A DNA stretch of 64,000 nt from an uncultured Verrucomicrobiota bacterium (GCA_903876795.1 CAIRBK010000060.1:62001-126000), one strand, 5' to 3'; counted from the first letter of the stretch, positions 34,988 through 44,583 are shown. The notes: generated by a model from the letters alone, not told the origin. Program-made: numbers and translations.

Positions 34988-35779
34988 TCAGCCAGCCGGC
35001 GGGATCTCCGTGCAGCGCACCGTCAACGCGCCGGCGTTGACCCGGCCGAAGATCGTGGTGAGAGCGCAGTTCGCGGCGTCGCGGCCGCGCGCGATCACCA
35101 CGATGCGATCGGGGGCGATGCCGTCGGTCGGGTCGAACAGATACCACTGCCCGCCCAGATACGCCTCGAAGCAGGCGTGGAAATCCATCGGCTCAAGCCC
35201 GAGCGCGTAGCCTCCCACATAACGCGCGGGGATCGAGAGCGAGCGACAAAGCGCGATCGCCAGGTGCGCGTGGTCGCGGCACACGCCCTTGCGCAGTTGC
35301 CACACGTCCCAGGCCGACGTGCGCGAATCGGTCGCGCCGCGCGTGTAGGCGAGATTGGCCTCCACCCAACGGCAGATCTCGCGCACCTGCTCGACCCGGT
35401 TGGGAATGCGCCCGAAAAGATCCCACGCCGGCTGCGTGAACCGGTCGCTCTCGCAGTAACGGCTCGGCAGGATGTAGGTGAGGGTGGCCAGCGGCAGGCG
35501 TCCGGGATTGTCGGCCTTGACTTCGTCCGGCGCACCCGGGCGGTTCACCTCGACCGTCGCCTGATAATCCACCGTAAACGCCCCCGTCGCCGCCTCCACG
35601 CGAAACACGCGGTTGCCCTTCGACGTGGCCGTGCGCTCGAGCGGCACCTCCGGCGCGAGCCGGATGATCTCGTCGCCGAGGTGCTGGTGCGGGTCGCGGT
35701 TGGCGAGGATGTTAAAGGTGAAGTTCGCGGTGGGCGTGAGCACGTCGTAGGCGAGCGTGCAGCCGACGGAAAGATTCAT
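34988..35779 (-). CDS. Transglutaminase-like cysteine protease family protein
   Basis: A 263-residue protein with a beta-rich N-terminal domain and a transglutaminase core. The catalytic triad is visible: Cys167 in KGVCRDHAHL, His201 in DFHACFEAYL and Asp216 in LFDPTDG. There is no signal peptide from the ATG at 35779, so it is probably cytoplasmic. The longer open frame upstream has no similarity. Bacterial members are thought to act as proteases or amidases; the substrate is unknown. Confidence 0.85.
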   Translation of the reverse strand: MNLSVGCTLAYDVLTPTANFTFNILANRDPHQHLGDEIIRLAPEVPLERTATSKGNRVFRVEAATGAFTVDYQATVEVNRPGAPDEVKADNPGRLPLATLTYILPSRYCESDRFTQPAWDLFGRIPNRVEQVREICRWVEANLAYTRGATDSRTSAWDVWQLRKGVCRDHAHLAIALCRSLSIPARYVGGYALGLEPMDFHACFEAYLGGQWYLFDPTDGIAPDRIVVIARGRDAANCALTTIFGRVNAGALTVRCTEIPPAG

Positions 35780-35890
35780 AGGGGTGCTCCAGCATGGGCG
35801 GGGCTCACGCGGTTGCAACCGCTCAGGCCGGGGCGCGTTTTCGGCGTTGGCCCGCACGCGTGCGCCGTTATGCAGGAAGGAGCCGCCGGC

Positions 35891-36265
35891 ATGACCATCC
35901 CGTCCCTACTGTACCTCTCCCCTCTCTTCCTCGTCTTCGAGTGCTGGCAACTCGTGGTCGCGGAGCGCCACCTCGGCGTCAAACGCGTCGATGGCGGGAC
36001 CGACCCGCGCGAGCACGGCCCGGGCGAACTCCCCGCGTTTATCTGGAGCTCCGCCATCATCGCCTACTGGGTCTGGATGATCCTGATGCTCATCCCGCGC
36101 GAGGGGCGCGCGCAGATCGCGTGCATGCTCGTCGTGTCGCTCGCCGGCTACTCGCTGCGCCGCAACTCCCCGCTGAAGTGGATCCTCGTCATCCTCACGC
36201 TGGAGGGCGCGATTCGCATCGGCATGATCGTGTCCCTGCTCGGCGGCGTCTGGCGCTCGCTCTGA
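35891..36265 (+). CDS. Small integral membrane protein
   Basis: A 124-residue protein with three or four hydrophobic segments (IPSLLYLSPLFLVFECWQLVV, FIWSSAIIAYWVWMILMLI, IACMLVVSLAGYSL, WILVILTLEGAIRIGMIVSLL). Start selection: ATG 35891 is preceded by AGGAAGGAG at a spacing of eight bases, which is better than the in-frame ATG at 35870. Function unknown. It diverges from the transglutaminase gene and is followed eight bases later by an amidase gene, so the two are probably one operon. Confidence 0.7.
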   Translation: MTIPSLLYLSPLFLVFECWQLVVAERHLGVKRVDGGTDPREHGPGELPAFIWSSAIIAYWVWMILMLIPREGRAQIACMLVVSLAGYSLRRNSPLKWILVILTLEGAIRIGMIVSLLGGVWRSL

Positions 36266-36272
36266 GACCCGC

Positions 36273-36758
36273 ATGCGCTTCCCCGAAAACGACCGGCCTT
36301 CGCCCAACTTTTCGCCGGCGCCGGCGCACGAAGGACTCGGCGTGTGTTTCCACCACAGCGTGATGTCGTTCGACGAAACGATCGCCCACATGCTGCGCGC
36401 CGAAAGCGCCGTGAGCTACCATGTGCTCATCGCCCCCGACGGGGCCCGCTCACGGCTGGTGCCCGACGAACGCATCGCCTGGCACGCCGGAGCGTCGGTT
36501 TTTCACGGCCGCCCGCGCTGCAACGACTTCCTGCTCGGCGTCTCGTTCGCCGGCGACACCCGCGCGGCCCCGCTCACCGGGGAGCAGATCGCCAGCGCGC
36601 TCGACTGGCTGGCCCCGCGCTGGGCCCGCCGCGGGTGGTCGCCGGCCTGGATGACCGATCACCGCCAGATCGCGCCCGGCCGGAAGGACGACCTCCACCC
36701 AGCCGAATGGACACGCCTGCACGGGGCCATCGTCGCGCGCTTCGCCGCGGTGGTCTGA
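36273..36758 (+). CDS. N-acetylmuramoyl-L-alanine amidase (Amidase_2 family)
   Basis: A 161-residue zinc amidase that cuts the bond between N-acetylmuramic acid and the peptide stem. Zinc ligands are probably His27 (VCFHHSVMS), His130 (TDHRQIAPGRKDD) and Asp139 or Asp140. SYHVLIAPDGARSRLVPD and IAWHAG are conserved family segments. There is no signal peptide, so it acts in the cytoplasm on recycled peptidoglycan (AmpD-like), or it has phage or toxin origin. The N-terminal residues are Pro-rich and not part of the fold. Confidence 0.85.
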   Translation: MRFPENDRPSPNFSPAPAHEGLGVCFHHSVMSFDETIAHMLRAESAVSYHVLIAPDGARSRLVPDERIAWHAGASVFHGRPRCNDFLLGVSFAGDTRAAPLTGEQIASALDWLAPRWARRGWSPAWMTDHRQIAPGRKDDLHPAEWTRLHGAIVARFAAVV

Positions 36759-36796
36759 CGGAGCGCCGCAGCATGCAGACGGCATCGGCCGGGGAA

Positions 36797-38659
36797 TCAC
36801 CCGGCCGGTCGCGACAGTCCCCCGCCCGTGATCGCATCCGGCCGCTCGGGATCGATCAAAAACCCGCGGACCCCACCCGGGGCGCGCACACGCACCTCCA
36901 GTTTTCCGTCCTCCGCGAAGGCGACCTCCAGCGAAGGCGCGTCTAGGCCGTCGGTCTGCGGCGCGAACAGCCAGACGTTGGTCACCGGCTTCGTCGTGCG
37001 CTGCGTGTAGAGCGTGCAGGACGCGGGCGTCTTGAAGTTGAACCGGTCGCTGTGCCAGCCCTGCACCGGTTGGCCGGCTCCGCGCACGACATCCCAGGCG
37101 CCGTCGGGCGCGCTGGAGACAACCTGCAGGCGCAGGGAACCGGCGCCGTGGCGCACGACTTGGCCGGTGGTCGCTTCGGGTGGCAGCGCGTCGCACACGG
37201 GGTGCCAGTGCCAGAGCGTGGTGAGGGTCCCCGGTTGAAACGAAACCAGGCGATCAATCACCACCCAGCCGATGCCGCGCAGGTGGACGACGATGCGCCG
37301 CCAGTCGGCCGCGCGCGGATTGGCGGCGGTGGCGAAGGGCGCGTCGCCGTAGGCGAGTTCGAGGTCATCGCGCCGGAGGAAACGACCAAGCGTGTCGGGA
37401 GCGCCGACCCTGCGCGGTCCCTGGCCGGAGCCTTCGCCGTCGAAGAGCACGACGTTGTGGCCGGCGGGTCCGGCGAAATAATCGCGCCAAGGGCCGGGAC
37501 GGTAGGTGTAGCGGCCGTTGTCCACGAGGAACTCGCGCGTGCCGACGGAGAGCGACAGGTGCAGGCGGTCGGCGTGGTCGTGGTCGGTGCCGCGCGGGCC
37601 GGCGTCGAAGAAGGCCCACAGCGTATCATCAAAGTGGCGACTGCGGAAGACTGCCTGCGCGGCGTGGGGCAGCCAGCGGGTGTCGGTCGCGAGCGCGGCC
37701 AGGTCGGCCGAGTGTGCCCGCAGCAGGCCAAGGACGTCCTCCTGGTCGGAGTCGTTGTTGAGCGGGTTGCCGCCGTCGGGCCGCATTATCGCCTGAAAAT
37801 ACGCCCACAGCAGGCGCACGCGCGGGCGCCAGTCATCGGCGAGGTCTTTGCGGCCGGCGGTTTCAAGCAAGACAAGGAGGCGTTGGTAGTTGAGAGCCAC
37901 CACGCGTTGATAGTGGGCGGAGAGCTCGGTGTGGGCGCCGTCGGGGTACACTTGCTCGGTGTAGCTGCGGGAGAGTTGGTCGAGGCTGTAGGCGAGCCAG
38001 TCGGAGGCGTCGGGGTCGGCGGTGAAGACCAGGCTCAGCTGGGCGAGGGCAAGCATCTCGGTGATGAGATGGTTTCCGTAAAGCGCGTGGTGGTGGCGGA
38101 GCTGTTCGCCGTGAGCATGGATGCTGGCCAGAAAGCGCGCGCGACGCTCGGCCGTGAAGGCCGGATGCGAGCCAAACTGCAGGTAGACAAACGTCCAGCT
38201 GTCGAGGATGCGGCGCGCGGCCTCAAGCGGACGCCAGGCGGCCGAAAAAGTGAGCCCGCCGGGCGCGGGATGGGTTTGGATCCAGTCGTCGAGCGTGGCG
38301 AAGATAAACTCCACGTAGCGGTCGTCGCGGGTGCGCAGGTAGGCGCGGCCGAGGGCCGGGAAGTAACCGTGGCGGTTAAAGAACCACGCCCACTCGGGGT
38401 CGTTCCGCGGGCCGAGGTCGTCCCAGTCGAACCCGCCGTCGCGCCGTCGGGGCGCCACCCCCTGCACGCCTTGGAGGGTAAACGTGTCGCGCAGCGCGAG
38501 ATCAGCATCGGCCAGCGTGACGTCATCGGCTGGGACGGCGACGGGCAGGATCGGTTCCCATTCGGCCGGCGATTCGGCGGCGGCGGAGAGGCGGGCCGAG
38601 GCCAGGGCCAGTCCGGCAAACCACAGCCGGACGAAACGGGGCTTACTCCTCGGTTCCAC
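36797..38659 (-). CDS. Heparinase II/III-like polysaccharide lyase
   Basis: A protein of about 620 residues with an alpha/alpha toroid N-terminal half and a beta-sandwich C-terminal half. Typical blocks are FNRHGYFPALGRAYLRTRDDRYV, YGNHLITEMLALAQL, YPDGAHTELSAHYQRVV, and in the C-terminal domain FDAGPRGTDHDHADRLHLSL. The start is uncertain: the GTG at 38659 gives a plausible signal peptide (FVRLWFAGLALASARLSAAAE), overlapping the preceding small gene by 17 bases. It should be periplasmic and cleave an acidic polysaccharide. It is last in the TolC-to-lyase run. Confidence 0.82.
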   Translation of the reverse strand: MEPRSKPRFVRLWFAGLALASARLSAAAESPAEWEPILPVAVPADDVTLADADLALRDTFTLQGVQGVAPRRRDGGFDWDDLGPRNDPEWAWFFNRHGYFPALGRAYLRTRDDRYVEFIFATLDDWIQTHPAPGGLTFSAAWRPLEAARRILDSWTFVYLQFGSHPAFTAERRARFLASIHAHGEQLRHHHALYGNHLITEMLALAQLSLVFTADPDASDWLAYSLDQLSRSYTEQVYPDGAHTELSAHYQRVVALNYQRLLVLLETAGRKDLADDWRPRVRLLWAYFQAIMRPDGGNPLNNDSDQEDVLGLLRAHSADLAALATDTRWLPHAAQAVFRSRHFDDTLWAFFDAGPRGTDHDHADRLHLSLSVGTREFLVDNGRYTYRPGPWRDYFAGPAGHNVVLFDGEGSGQGPRRVGAPDTLGRFLRRDDLELAYGDAPFATAANPRAADWRRIVVHLRGIGWVVIDRLVSFQPGTLTTLWHWHPVCDALPPEATTGQVVRHGAGSLRLQVVSSAPDGAWDVVRGAGQPVQGWHSDRFNFKTPASCTLYTQRTTKPVTNVWLFAPQTDGLDAPSLEVAFAEDGKLEVRVRAPGGVRGFLIDPERPDAITGGGLSRPAG

Positions 38660-38879
38660 GGGCGAGCAGGCGGGCGAGATGCCTGGCGACGAGGGCGAGC
38701 AGCAATGACAACGCGAGGCCGACAACCGGCCGGGCGAGCTGTTGTTTGAAAAAGAAGCCCGCGTAGCTCGGGTTGAAGGTGTCGTAGGCCTGGGCGAGGT
38801 TTGCGAGCAACGTGGCGGTGCTCACAAAAACCCCGGCGAGGGCTAGGACGCGCACGAGCAGGAGGGCTTGGCGATGCAT
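38643..38879 (-). CDS. Small two-helix membrane protein
   Basis: A 78-residue protein with two hydrophobic segments, LLLVRVLALAGVFVSTATLLANLA and PVVGLALSLLLALVARHLA, separated by about 25 polar residues. No family was recognised. It lies 40 bp after the alpha-oxoamine synthase and its end overlaps the start of the lyase gene, so it is part of that operon. Confidence 0.55.
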   Translation of the reverse strand: MHRQALLLVRVLALAGVFVSTATLLANLAQAYDTFNPSYAGFFFKQQLARPVVGLALSLLLALVARHLARLLARGTEE

Positions 38880-38919
38880 GGCGGCTGGGGTGGCTGGGGT
38901 GCTTATGAACCCACCGGTT

Positions 38920-40119
38920 CTAGAGCGTCTTCTTCTTCGCGTGGGCGAAGGCCTCGGCGATGCGTTCCAGTTGTTCGTCGGTATGGCCGGCGGAAATGGC
39001 GGTGCGGATGAGGTCTTTGCCCGGAGGCACGGCCGGGGCGATCGACATGACGGTGAACACGCCGTTTTCCAGCAGCGCCTGCCAGAAGGCGTAGGCGCGC
39101 TGCTTGTTGCCGATCACCACGGGCACGGCGGGCGTCTCGCTGCCCCAGGTATCGAGGCCGAGGGACTGGAGCATCGCGGTGTAGCGGCGGGTGTTGGCCC
39201 GGAGGCGTTCGAGGTGCCCGGGTTCGGACTGCATCACGTCGAGCGCGGCCGAGGCGGCGGCGGCCTGCGCGGGGCTGAGGGAGGCGCTGAAGATGGTGTG
39301 TTTGCCGTGGGTGCGCAGGTATTCGATGAAGGCGCGGTCGCCGGCGACGAAGCCGCCAGTGCTTGCGAGGGACTTCGACATGCTGCCGCAGATGATGTCG
39401 ATCCGGTCGGTGAGACCGAAGTGGTCGCAGGTGCCCCGGCCCTCGCGGCCGAGCACGCCGAAGCCGTGGGCGTCGTCGAGCACGTTGAAGCACCCGTATT
39501 CGCCGGCGACAGCCACCAACTCGGGCAGCCGGGCGATGTGACCCTCCATCGAGTAGACACCCTCCACCACCATCATCTTGGCGTAATCGGCCGGGAGACT
39601 GGCGGCGACGGCGCGGAGGTCCTCGGGGTTGTTGTGGGAAAATCGCTCGACGGTGGCGGCGGAGAGGCGGATGCCGTCCCAGAGGCAGGAGTGGATGTTT
39701 TTGTCGGCCAGGATGACGTCGCCCTTCTGCGCAAAGGCGGCGACGCCGGAGAGGCAGGACAGGTAGCCGGCGGCGTGGACGTGGCAGGCCTCCTTGCCCA
39801 GGAAGGCGGCGAGTTTTTCCTCCAGCTCGTGGTGGTAGGCGCGGGAGCCGTTGGACACGCGCGCACCGGTCGGGCTGGTGCCCCACTTGAGGAGCGCGGC
39901 GCGGGCGGCCTCGATGACCTTGGGGTGGAAGGACAGCCCGAGGTAGTCGTTGCTCGCGAGCATGATCATGTCGCGGCCTTTCAGTCGCACGGTGGTGCCC
40001 TGCTGGGCCTCCATCGCGTGGTAGTAAGGCGCGTAACGCAGGCGGAGCTTGGTGGCCGAGTCGTCGCGGCAGCGATCGGCGATGGTGGGGGCGGATTTGG
40101 TGAAAAAGGGGAAAGCCAT
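38920..40119 (-). CDS. Alpha-oxoamine synthase (PLP-dependent)
   Basis: A 399-residue enzyme of the family containing glycine C-acetyltransferase, 8-amino-7-oxononanoate synthase, serine palmitoyltransferase and the autoinducer synthase CqsA. It condenses an amino acid with an acyl-CoA, losing CO2. The PLP site is GSMSKSLASTGGF with Lys249; DDAHGFGVLGREGRGT (215-230) and the acyl-CoA region ASNDYLGLS are typical. No biotin genes (bioD, bioB) or threonine dehydrogenase are near. The neighbours encode an ABC exporter with HlyD and TolC, so the product may be an exported lipid or signal. The precise amino acid and acyl chain cannot be told. Confidence 0.85.
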   Translation of the reverse strand: MAFPFFTKSAPTIADRCRDDSATKLRLRYAPYYHAMEAQQGTTVRLKGRDMIMLASNDYLGLSFHPKVIEAARAALLKWGTSPTGARVSNGSRAYHHELEEKLAAFLGKEACHVHAAGYLSCLSGVAAFAQKGDVILADKNIHSCLWDGIRLSAATVERFSHNNPEDLRAVAASLPADYAKMMVVEGVYSMEGHIARLPELVAVAGEYGCFNVLDDAHGFGVLGREGRGTCDHFGLTDRIDIICGSMSKSLASTGGFVAGDRAFIEYLRTHGKHTIFSASLSPAQAAAASAALDVMQSEPGHLERLRANTRRYTAMLQSLGLDTWGSETPAVPVVIGNKQRAYAFWQALLENGVFTVMSIAPAVPPGKDLIRTAISAGHTDEQLERIAEAFAHAKKKTL

Positions 40120-40138
40120 TGAGATAGAGACGTGTGCG

Positions 40139-40813
40139 CTAAGCTAGAATCACACCGTCCTGCATACGAAAAACCTGATCGCAGCGGGCGGCGAGCTCGG
40201 GGTTGTGTGAGACCATCAGGAGAGCTTGTCCGCGTTGATGGGCGATGTCGCTGAGCAAGGCAAAGACGCGGTCGGCGTTGGCGTGGTCGAGGTTGCCCGT
40301 GGGTTCGTCGGCGAGGATCAGACTGGGGTCGTTGGCCAGGGCGCGGGCGATGGCGACGCGTTGCTGTTCGCCGCCGGAGAGCTGGGTGCCGAGCCGGCGG
40401 GTCTTGTCCGCGAGGCCGACGGCGGTGAGCAGATCTGCGGCCTTGGCGCGCATGGCGTCCTCGGAGAGCCGGCCGAGTTTGCGCATGGGCAGCATGACGT
40501 TTTCCAGGGCGGTGAATTCTTTGAGCAGGAAGTGAAACTGAAACACGAAGCCCATGTGGGCGTTGCGGGTGGCGGTGCGTTCGTCGTCGGTGAGGCGGCT
40601 GGTCTCGCGGTCACCGACCCAGATGCGGCCCTCGTCGGGGATGTCGAGCAGGCCAAGCAGGTAGAGCAACGTGCTCTTGCCTGAGCCGGAGTGCCCGGCG
40701 ATGGCGTAAGTGCGGCCGGGCTCAATGGTGAAGCTCACGCCGCGCAACGCATGGACACGGGTGTCGCCCTCGCCGAGATGACGATGGAGGTTTTCGACGC
40801 GGAGGAGGCTCAT
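40139..40813 (-). CDS. ABC transporter ATP-binding protein (LolD/MacB/DevA type)
   Basis: A 224-residue ATPase with Walker [10 protein letters not shown], signature [15 protein letters not shown], Walker [13 protein letters not shown], and a switch His in MVSHNPELA. It belongs to the MacB/LolD clan of mechanotransmitting exporters. The start at ATG 40813 overlaps the permease stop codon by four bases (ATGA) and gives the conserved N-terminus; the longer open frame is not conserved. It works with the permease encoded just upstream. Confidence 0.93.
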   Translation of the reverse strand: MSLLRVENLHRHLGEGDTRVHALRGVSFTIEPGRTYAIAGHSGSGKSTLLYLLGLLDIPDEGRIWVGDRETSRLTDDERTATRNAHMGFVFQFHFLLKEFTALENVMLPMRKLGRLSEDAMRAKAADLLTAVGLADKTRRLGTQLSGGEQQRVAIARALANDPSLILADEPTGNLDHANADRVFALLSDIAHQRGQALLMVSHNPELAARCDQVFRMQDGVILA

Positions 40814-42048
40814 GAGGAACTCCCCCGGATGATGGACCCCGGTTCGAGACGGGCGGCGCGGCGGGCCGGGAAATAGCTGGCGACGAGCACCACCATCGTC
40901 GCGATGACGGCGGCGGCCACATAGTGCCAAGGATCCCACAGCACGACGAAATGGTCGCTGGCGAAGATGCCGCGGATGCGGATGGGAATGTGCGAAAGCG
41001 CATAGGTGCCGAGCGCGGCGGCTCCGCAGCCAAGCACGACGCCGACGGCGACCACGATGCCGCCCTGAAGCATGAAGATGCGGCTGATGTCCTCGCGGGT
41101 GTAGCCCATCGAGCGGAGAATCGCGATCTCGCGGGTCTTATCGACGACGATCATCACGAGCGTGTTGAACATGCCCAGGCCCGAGATGAAAATGATCGTG
41201 GAGATGGTGAGCGCCGACGAGATGCGGAGCACGCTGAAGACCTGGAGCCAGGTTTTTTCGCGTTCCTGCCAAGGCATGGTGGAGTGGGCGATGGTTTGCT
41301 CGATGCGTGCAGCCATCGCCGGGGCAGCGTTTTGGTCCTGGAGGTTGAGTTGGATGAACGAAGCGCCCGCCGGCTTGTTGAGCAGGGTGCGGATGGCCGG
41401 GAGGTGAAGGTAGACGCGTTCGCGGTCCACCTGGTCGATGCCGGTCTCGAAGAGGGCCGCCACGCGGAAACGCTGGGGTTCGCCCACGCTGTCGAGCAGC
41501 ACGGAATCGCCTACCTGAAGGTTCATGCGTCGGGCGATGCGCACACCTACGATGAGGCCGTAGGGGTTTTCGCCAAACGTCTTGAGCGAGCCGTCGATGA
41601 TCTGGGTCTCCAAGTCGGATACGGCGACAAAGGTCGCCAGGTCGATGCCGTAGGGCTTGGTGTCGTATTCGCGGAAGTTGGCGATGAGGGTGGCGTTGCC
41701 GCGGATCACCGGCGAGGCGGCGGTGACCTCGGGGAACGCCTTGAGCGCGTCGACGATCTTATTGGGGAACTGAACGCCCGGGATGTATTTGACCGAGCCT
41801 TCCACGGCGATGGCGAAGCCGCTGCCGGCGCCCGCTTCCAGCGTGCGGGTCGATTGGATACGATCCTCGATGCGCACCATGCCGTTCACGCCGAGGATGG
41901 TCTTGATGAAATACGACTCGAAGCCGGCGGTCTGGGCCTGGGTGATGACAAAAAAAGCCACGCCGAACACGATGCCGGTCAGGCTCATCAGCATCGCGCG
42001 CTTGCGGGCGCCGAGAAAGCGGAGGGCGATGAGGAGATTCGGACGCAA
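40810..42048 (-). CDS. ABC transporter permease (LolE/DevC/MacB type)
   Basis: A 412-residue membrane subunit. There is an N-terminal membrane helix (MLMSLTGIVFGVAFFVITQA), a large periplasmic domain of about 220 residues, then three helices (STIIFISGLGMFNTLVMIVV, GIVVAVGVVLGCGAAALGTYAL, YVAAAVIATMVVLVASYFPA), the MacB/FtsX topology. The loop VDKTREIAILRSMGYTREDI is the ATPase contact. The start is TTG at 42048, giving the expected RPNLLIALRFLGARKRAM. Because permease and ATPase are separate, the unit is closer to DevCA than to MacB. Confidence 0.9.
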   Translation of the reverse strand: MRPNLLIALRFLGARKRAMLMSLTGIVFGVAFFVITQAQTAGFESYFIKTILGVNGMVRIEDRIQSTRTLEAGAGSGFAIAVEGSVKYIPGVQFPNKIVDALKAFPEVTAASPVIRGNATLIANFREYDTKPYGIDLATFVAVSDLETQIIDGSLKTFGENPYGLIVGVRIARRMNLQVGDSVLLDSVGEPQRFRVAALFETGIDQVDRERVYLHLPAIRTLLNKPAGASFIQLNLQDQNAAPAMAARIEQTIAHSTMPWQEREKTWLQVFSVLRISSALTISTIIFISGLGMFNTLVMIVVDKTREIAILRSMGYTREDISRIFMLQGGIVVAVGVVLGCGAAALGTYALSHIPIRIRGIFASDHFVVLWDPWHYVAAAVIATMVVLVASYFPARRAARLEPGSIIRGSSS

Positions 42049-42071
42049 AGGGGCGGCTCGGTTTTGGGATT

Positions 42072-43166
42072 TTACCGGGCGACGCTTACGCGAGTGCCGT
42101 CGCCGAGCGATTCCAGGGCACTGGTGGCGACCAGGCTACCCTCGGCGACGCCGCCCAGGATTTCCACGGCGCTGAGGCTTTTGAACCCCACTTCGACCGG
42201 ACGGCGGCTAACGAGCCCGTTTTCGATGGTGAATACCGCGCCGTTGAACAGGGCCGAACGCGGCACCACCAAGGCGTTTTCGCGGCGATTGCGGATAATA
42301 CTGGCTTCGCCGCTGAGACCGGGGATGAGGCGGTCGGCGGAGATGTTGACCTCCAGATAGGCGCGGTATTGTTGATTTTGGGGGTCGGCGTTGGGGAGAA
42401 CCTTGACGACCTTGGCCGCGTAAAGCTCGGGGCCGTAGGCGAGGAAACGCACCGAAGCGTCCAGTCCAGGACGGATCCCGGAGAAGTCTTCCTCGTTGAT
42501 GCGAGCTTCAACGAGCAGGGCGTCGCTATAAAGCCGAACCAACGAAGCACGCACCTCGATAACCTCGCCGGGCTGGGCGAATATATCGGTTATGGTGCCT
42601 GCGGCGGGTGAACGGAGAGCGCAATCGGCGATTTCTTTCTGCTTAAGTTTTATCTGATGTATCAGAGCCGATATTTGTTGCTCGCGGTTTAGCTCCTCGC
42701 GCTTTTGGGCTTCGACGAACATAGCAAATTCCTCCTGGCGGCGCTTCAGTTCAATCGTAGGATATTCACCAGAAGTCGTGCGTTTAGTGAAGTTCTCAAG
42801 ATCCTCCTTCCGGCGCTCCAAAGCAGTACGCTGGTCAAGGTTGAGTGCGAACTGCTGCTGGGTGTTGGCCAGCTGGAGCTGGAGCTGTTCGAGCTCGAGC
42901 TCATAGTTGGAAGCATCGATTTCGAAAAGCATGTCCCCTTCCTTTACTCGCTGTCCGCGTTTGACGTGGGATTTACGCACGAGGCCGGCTACGTCGCTGG
43001 TCACCGTCACCTGGAACTCTGGATCGACTTTGACAGCGGCGGGAACAGCGTCGATAGCCAAATCCCGACGCACAGCGGAGAATTCCACAGTTGTCGATGT
43101 TCCGAGGAAATACCAACCCGCGCCAACGAGGCCGATGGCAAACACAGTAAAAAAAAGGTTCTTCAT
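42072..43166 (-). CDS. HlyD-family periplasmic adaptor (membrane fusion protein)
   Basis: A 364-residue adaptor that links the ABC permease to TolC. It has an N-terminal membrane anchor (FFTVFAIGLVGAGWYFLG), a lipoyl half-motif (VAGLVRKSHVKRGQRVKEGDMLFEIDASNYELELEQL), then a coiled-coil hairpin about 80 residues long and beta domains. It ends NRRENALVVPRSALFNG and GDGTRVSVA. Between permease and TolC in the operon, it completes the tripartite exporter. Confidence 0.9.
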   Translation of the reverse strand: MKNLFFTVFAIGLVGAGWYFLGTSTTVEFSAVRRDLAIDAVPAAVKVDPEFQVTVTSDVAGLVRKSHVKRGQRVKEGDMLFEIDASNYELELEQLQLQLANTQQQFALNLDQRTALERRKEDLENFTKRTTSGEYPTIELKRRQEEFAMFVEAQKREELNREQQISALIHQIKLKQKEIADCALRSPAAGTITDIFAQPGEVIEVRASLVRLYSDALLVEARINEEDFSGIRPGLDASVRFLAYGPELYAAKVVKVLPNADPQNQQYRAYLEVNISADRLIPGLSGEASIIRNRRENALVVPRSALFNGAVFTIENGLVSRRPVEVGFKSLSAVEILGGVAEGSLVATSALESLGDGTRVSVAR

Positions 43167-43242
43167 GAAGGAGTGATGGCAAAAATGGCACTACCGGCGA
43201 TAAAGGTGGAAGGGCTATGCGCGCTCATAGAAATCGCCCATG

Positions 43243-44583
43243 TTAATCGCCGACATAAACCGGCAAAGTAAGATCCAGGTAATCGTTTAGCGCCAGGAGC
43301 AGTTGCACGCGCATTCTAAAGGTGGCAAGGCGGCTTTCTTGCATCCCAAGTTGTTGTTGGCGGAAAACCTGGGGTGAGGTGCGACCTTCGTCAGCATCGC
43401 GTTGTTGAAAAGTAAAGGCCTGCTCCTGCAAAGCAGCGCGACGTTCATCGAGTTGAAACTGGCGGGCCAAAAATGCTATCTGATCCACAATATTGATAGC
43501 TTGGGAGCGCAACTCGGACTGATAGGATTCAAGTTGCCTCTCAAGGCGGCGCTGCCGAAGCAGAGATTCGCGTTTGCGAGCAGAGGTTTGGAAGCCGTCA
43601 AAAACATTCCACGATACGTCCAGTCCGATGAAGGTACTGATGGTCTCCACGTTATTGGCGGCCGAGGTGTTGCGCTGACTCTGCCCAATGCTGGTTGTGA
43701 AGTTAATCAAGGGTCGCTGGGCCGCCTTGATACGAATCAGCTCCTGACGTTCGCGCTCAATTAGGTTTTGGCGCCGCTTCACTTCAATACTGTCGGATAC
43801 CCACGCATCGAGTCCTTGGGCACGGCCCTGCTCAACCCAAGCCAAGATCCCGGAAATGTCCGGCCGGGGAGGCGGCTGGTCAAGTTGCAGCGGCTCATTC
43901 CATCCGACGGTCCGCCTGAAATCCGCCAGGATGCGTGACTGCTGGTTTTCGAGTTGCTCAAGGTTGAGTGCGTCCTGAGCAATATTGATTTCAGCCTGTT
44001 CTGCGGTAATGTTCGTCAAAATACCCTGCGCACGATCCGAGGCCAATCGGGCGGCGTTATCTTCGGCGATCTGACGACGGAGGCGCAAATTTTCAATCGA
44101 GAGTCGATTTAATAGAAGGGATAAATAGTCAGCGCGCAGTCCGCGTTTTATTTGGCGTAGGACAAAGACACGCTGAAGGGTTTCGTTCGAAAAATCGAGT
44201 GATGCCTGACGGATTTTAGCCTGAATTGCACCCCAATGATAAAGAGGGCGACTAACACGGGCATTGAATCCAAGGGCGGCATTTTGTTCATCGGGATAAG
44301 TGCCCTGGGCGTAGGTATTACGTGTGAGACCAAAGTTAGCCCCCATATCCAGCCGCGGGTAATAGTCGGCCTTGGCCGCATCAAGTCGGGCGCTGGCCTC
44401 TTGTTGGGCAAATGATTGGGAAACTAGGGTGGGCGCACTCTCCCTAGCTTGTTCAAGCAGTCGGGACAACTCTGGCAATTGGATCTCGGCATAGAAAGGT
44501 GCGGTCTGCGCCGCTAGAGTCCCTCTACAAAGAGAGAGAAACATTAAGGAAAGACCAAAAGTAAGGAGTCGAGTCGTAGACAT
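43243..44583 (-). CDS. TolC-family outer membrane efflux protein
   Basis: A 446-residue outer membrane channel. A signal peptide (LLTFGLSLMFLSLCRGTLAAQT) precedes two repeated halves. Each half begins with ARxxxP-like motifs (LEQARESAPTLVSQSFAQQEASARLDAAKADYYPRLDMG; RLVSRP). The start is the ATG at 44583, with a TTG two codons upstream as an alternative. It is the first gene of the exporter operon. Confidence 0.88.
   Translation of the reverse strand: MSTTRLLTFGLSLMFLSLCRGTLAAQTAPFYAEIQLPELSRLLEQARESAPTLVSQSFAQQEASARLDAAKADYYPRLDMGANFGLTRNTYAQGTYPDEQNAALGFNARVSRPLYHWGAIQAKIRQASLDFSNETLQRVFVLRQIKRGLRADYLSLLLNRLSIENLRLRRQIAEDNAARLASDRAQGILTNITAEQAEINIAQDALNLEQLENQQSRILADFRRTVGWNEPLQLDQPPPRPDISGILAWVEQGRAQGLDAWVSDSIEVKRRQNLIERERQELIRIKAAQRPLINFTTSIGQSQRNTSAANNVETISTFIGLDVSWNVFDGFQTSARKRESLLRQRRLERQLESYQSELRSQAINIVDQIAFLARQFQLDERRAALQEQAFTFQQRDADEGRTSPQVFRQQQLGMQESRLATFRMRVQLLLALNDYLDLTLPVYVGD

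Noticed and set aside
37052..38749. A 565-codon plus-strand frame over the heparinase-like gene
   Set aside because: It is a shadow; the minus-strand product has clear family motifs.
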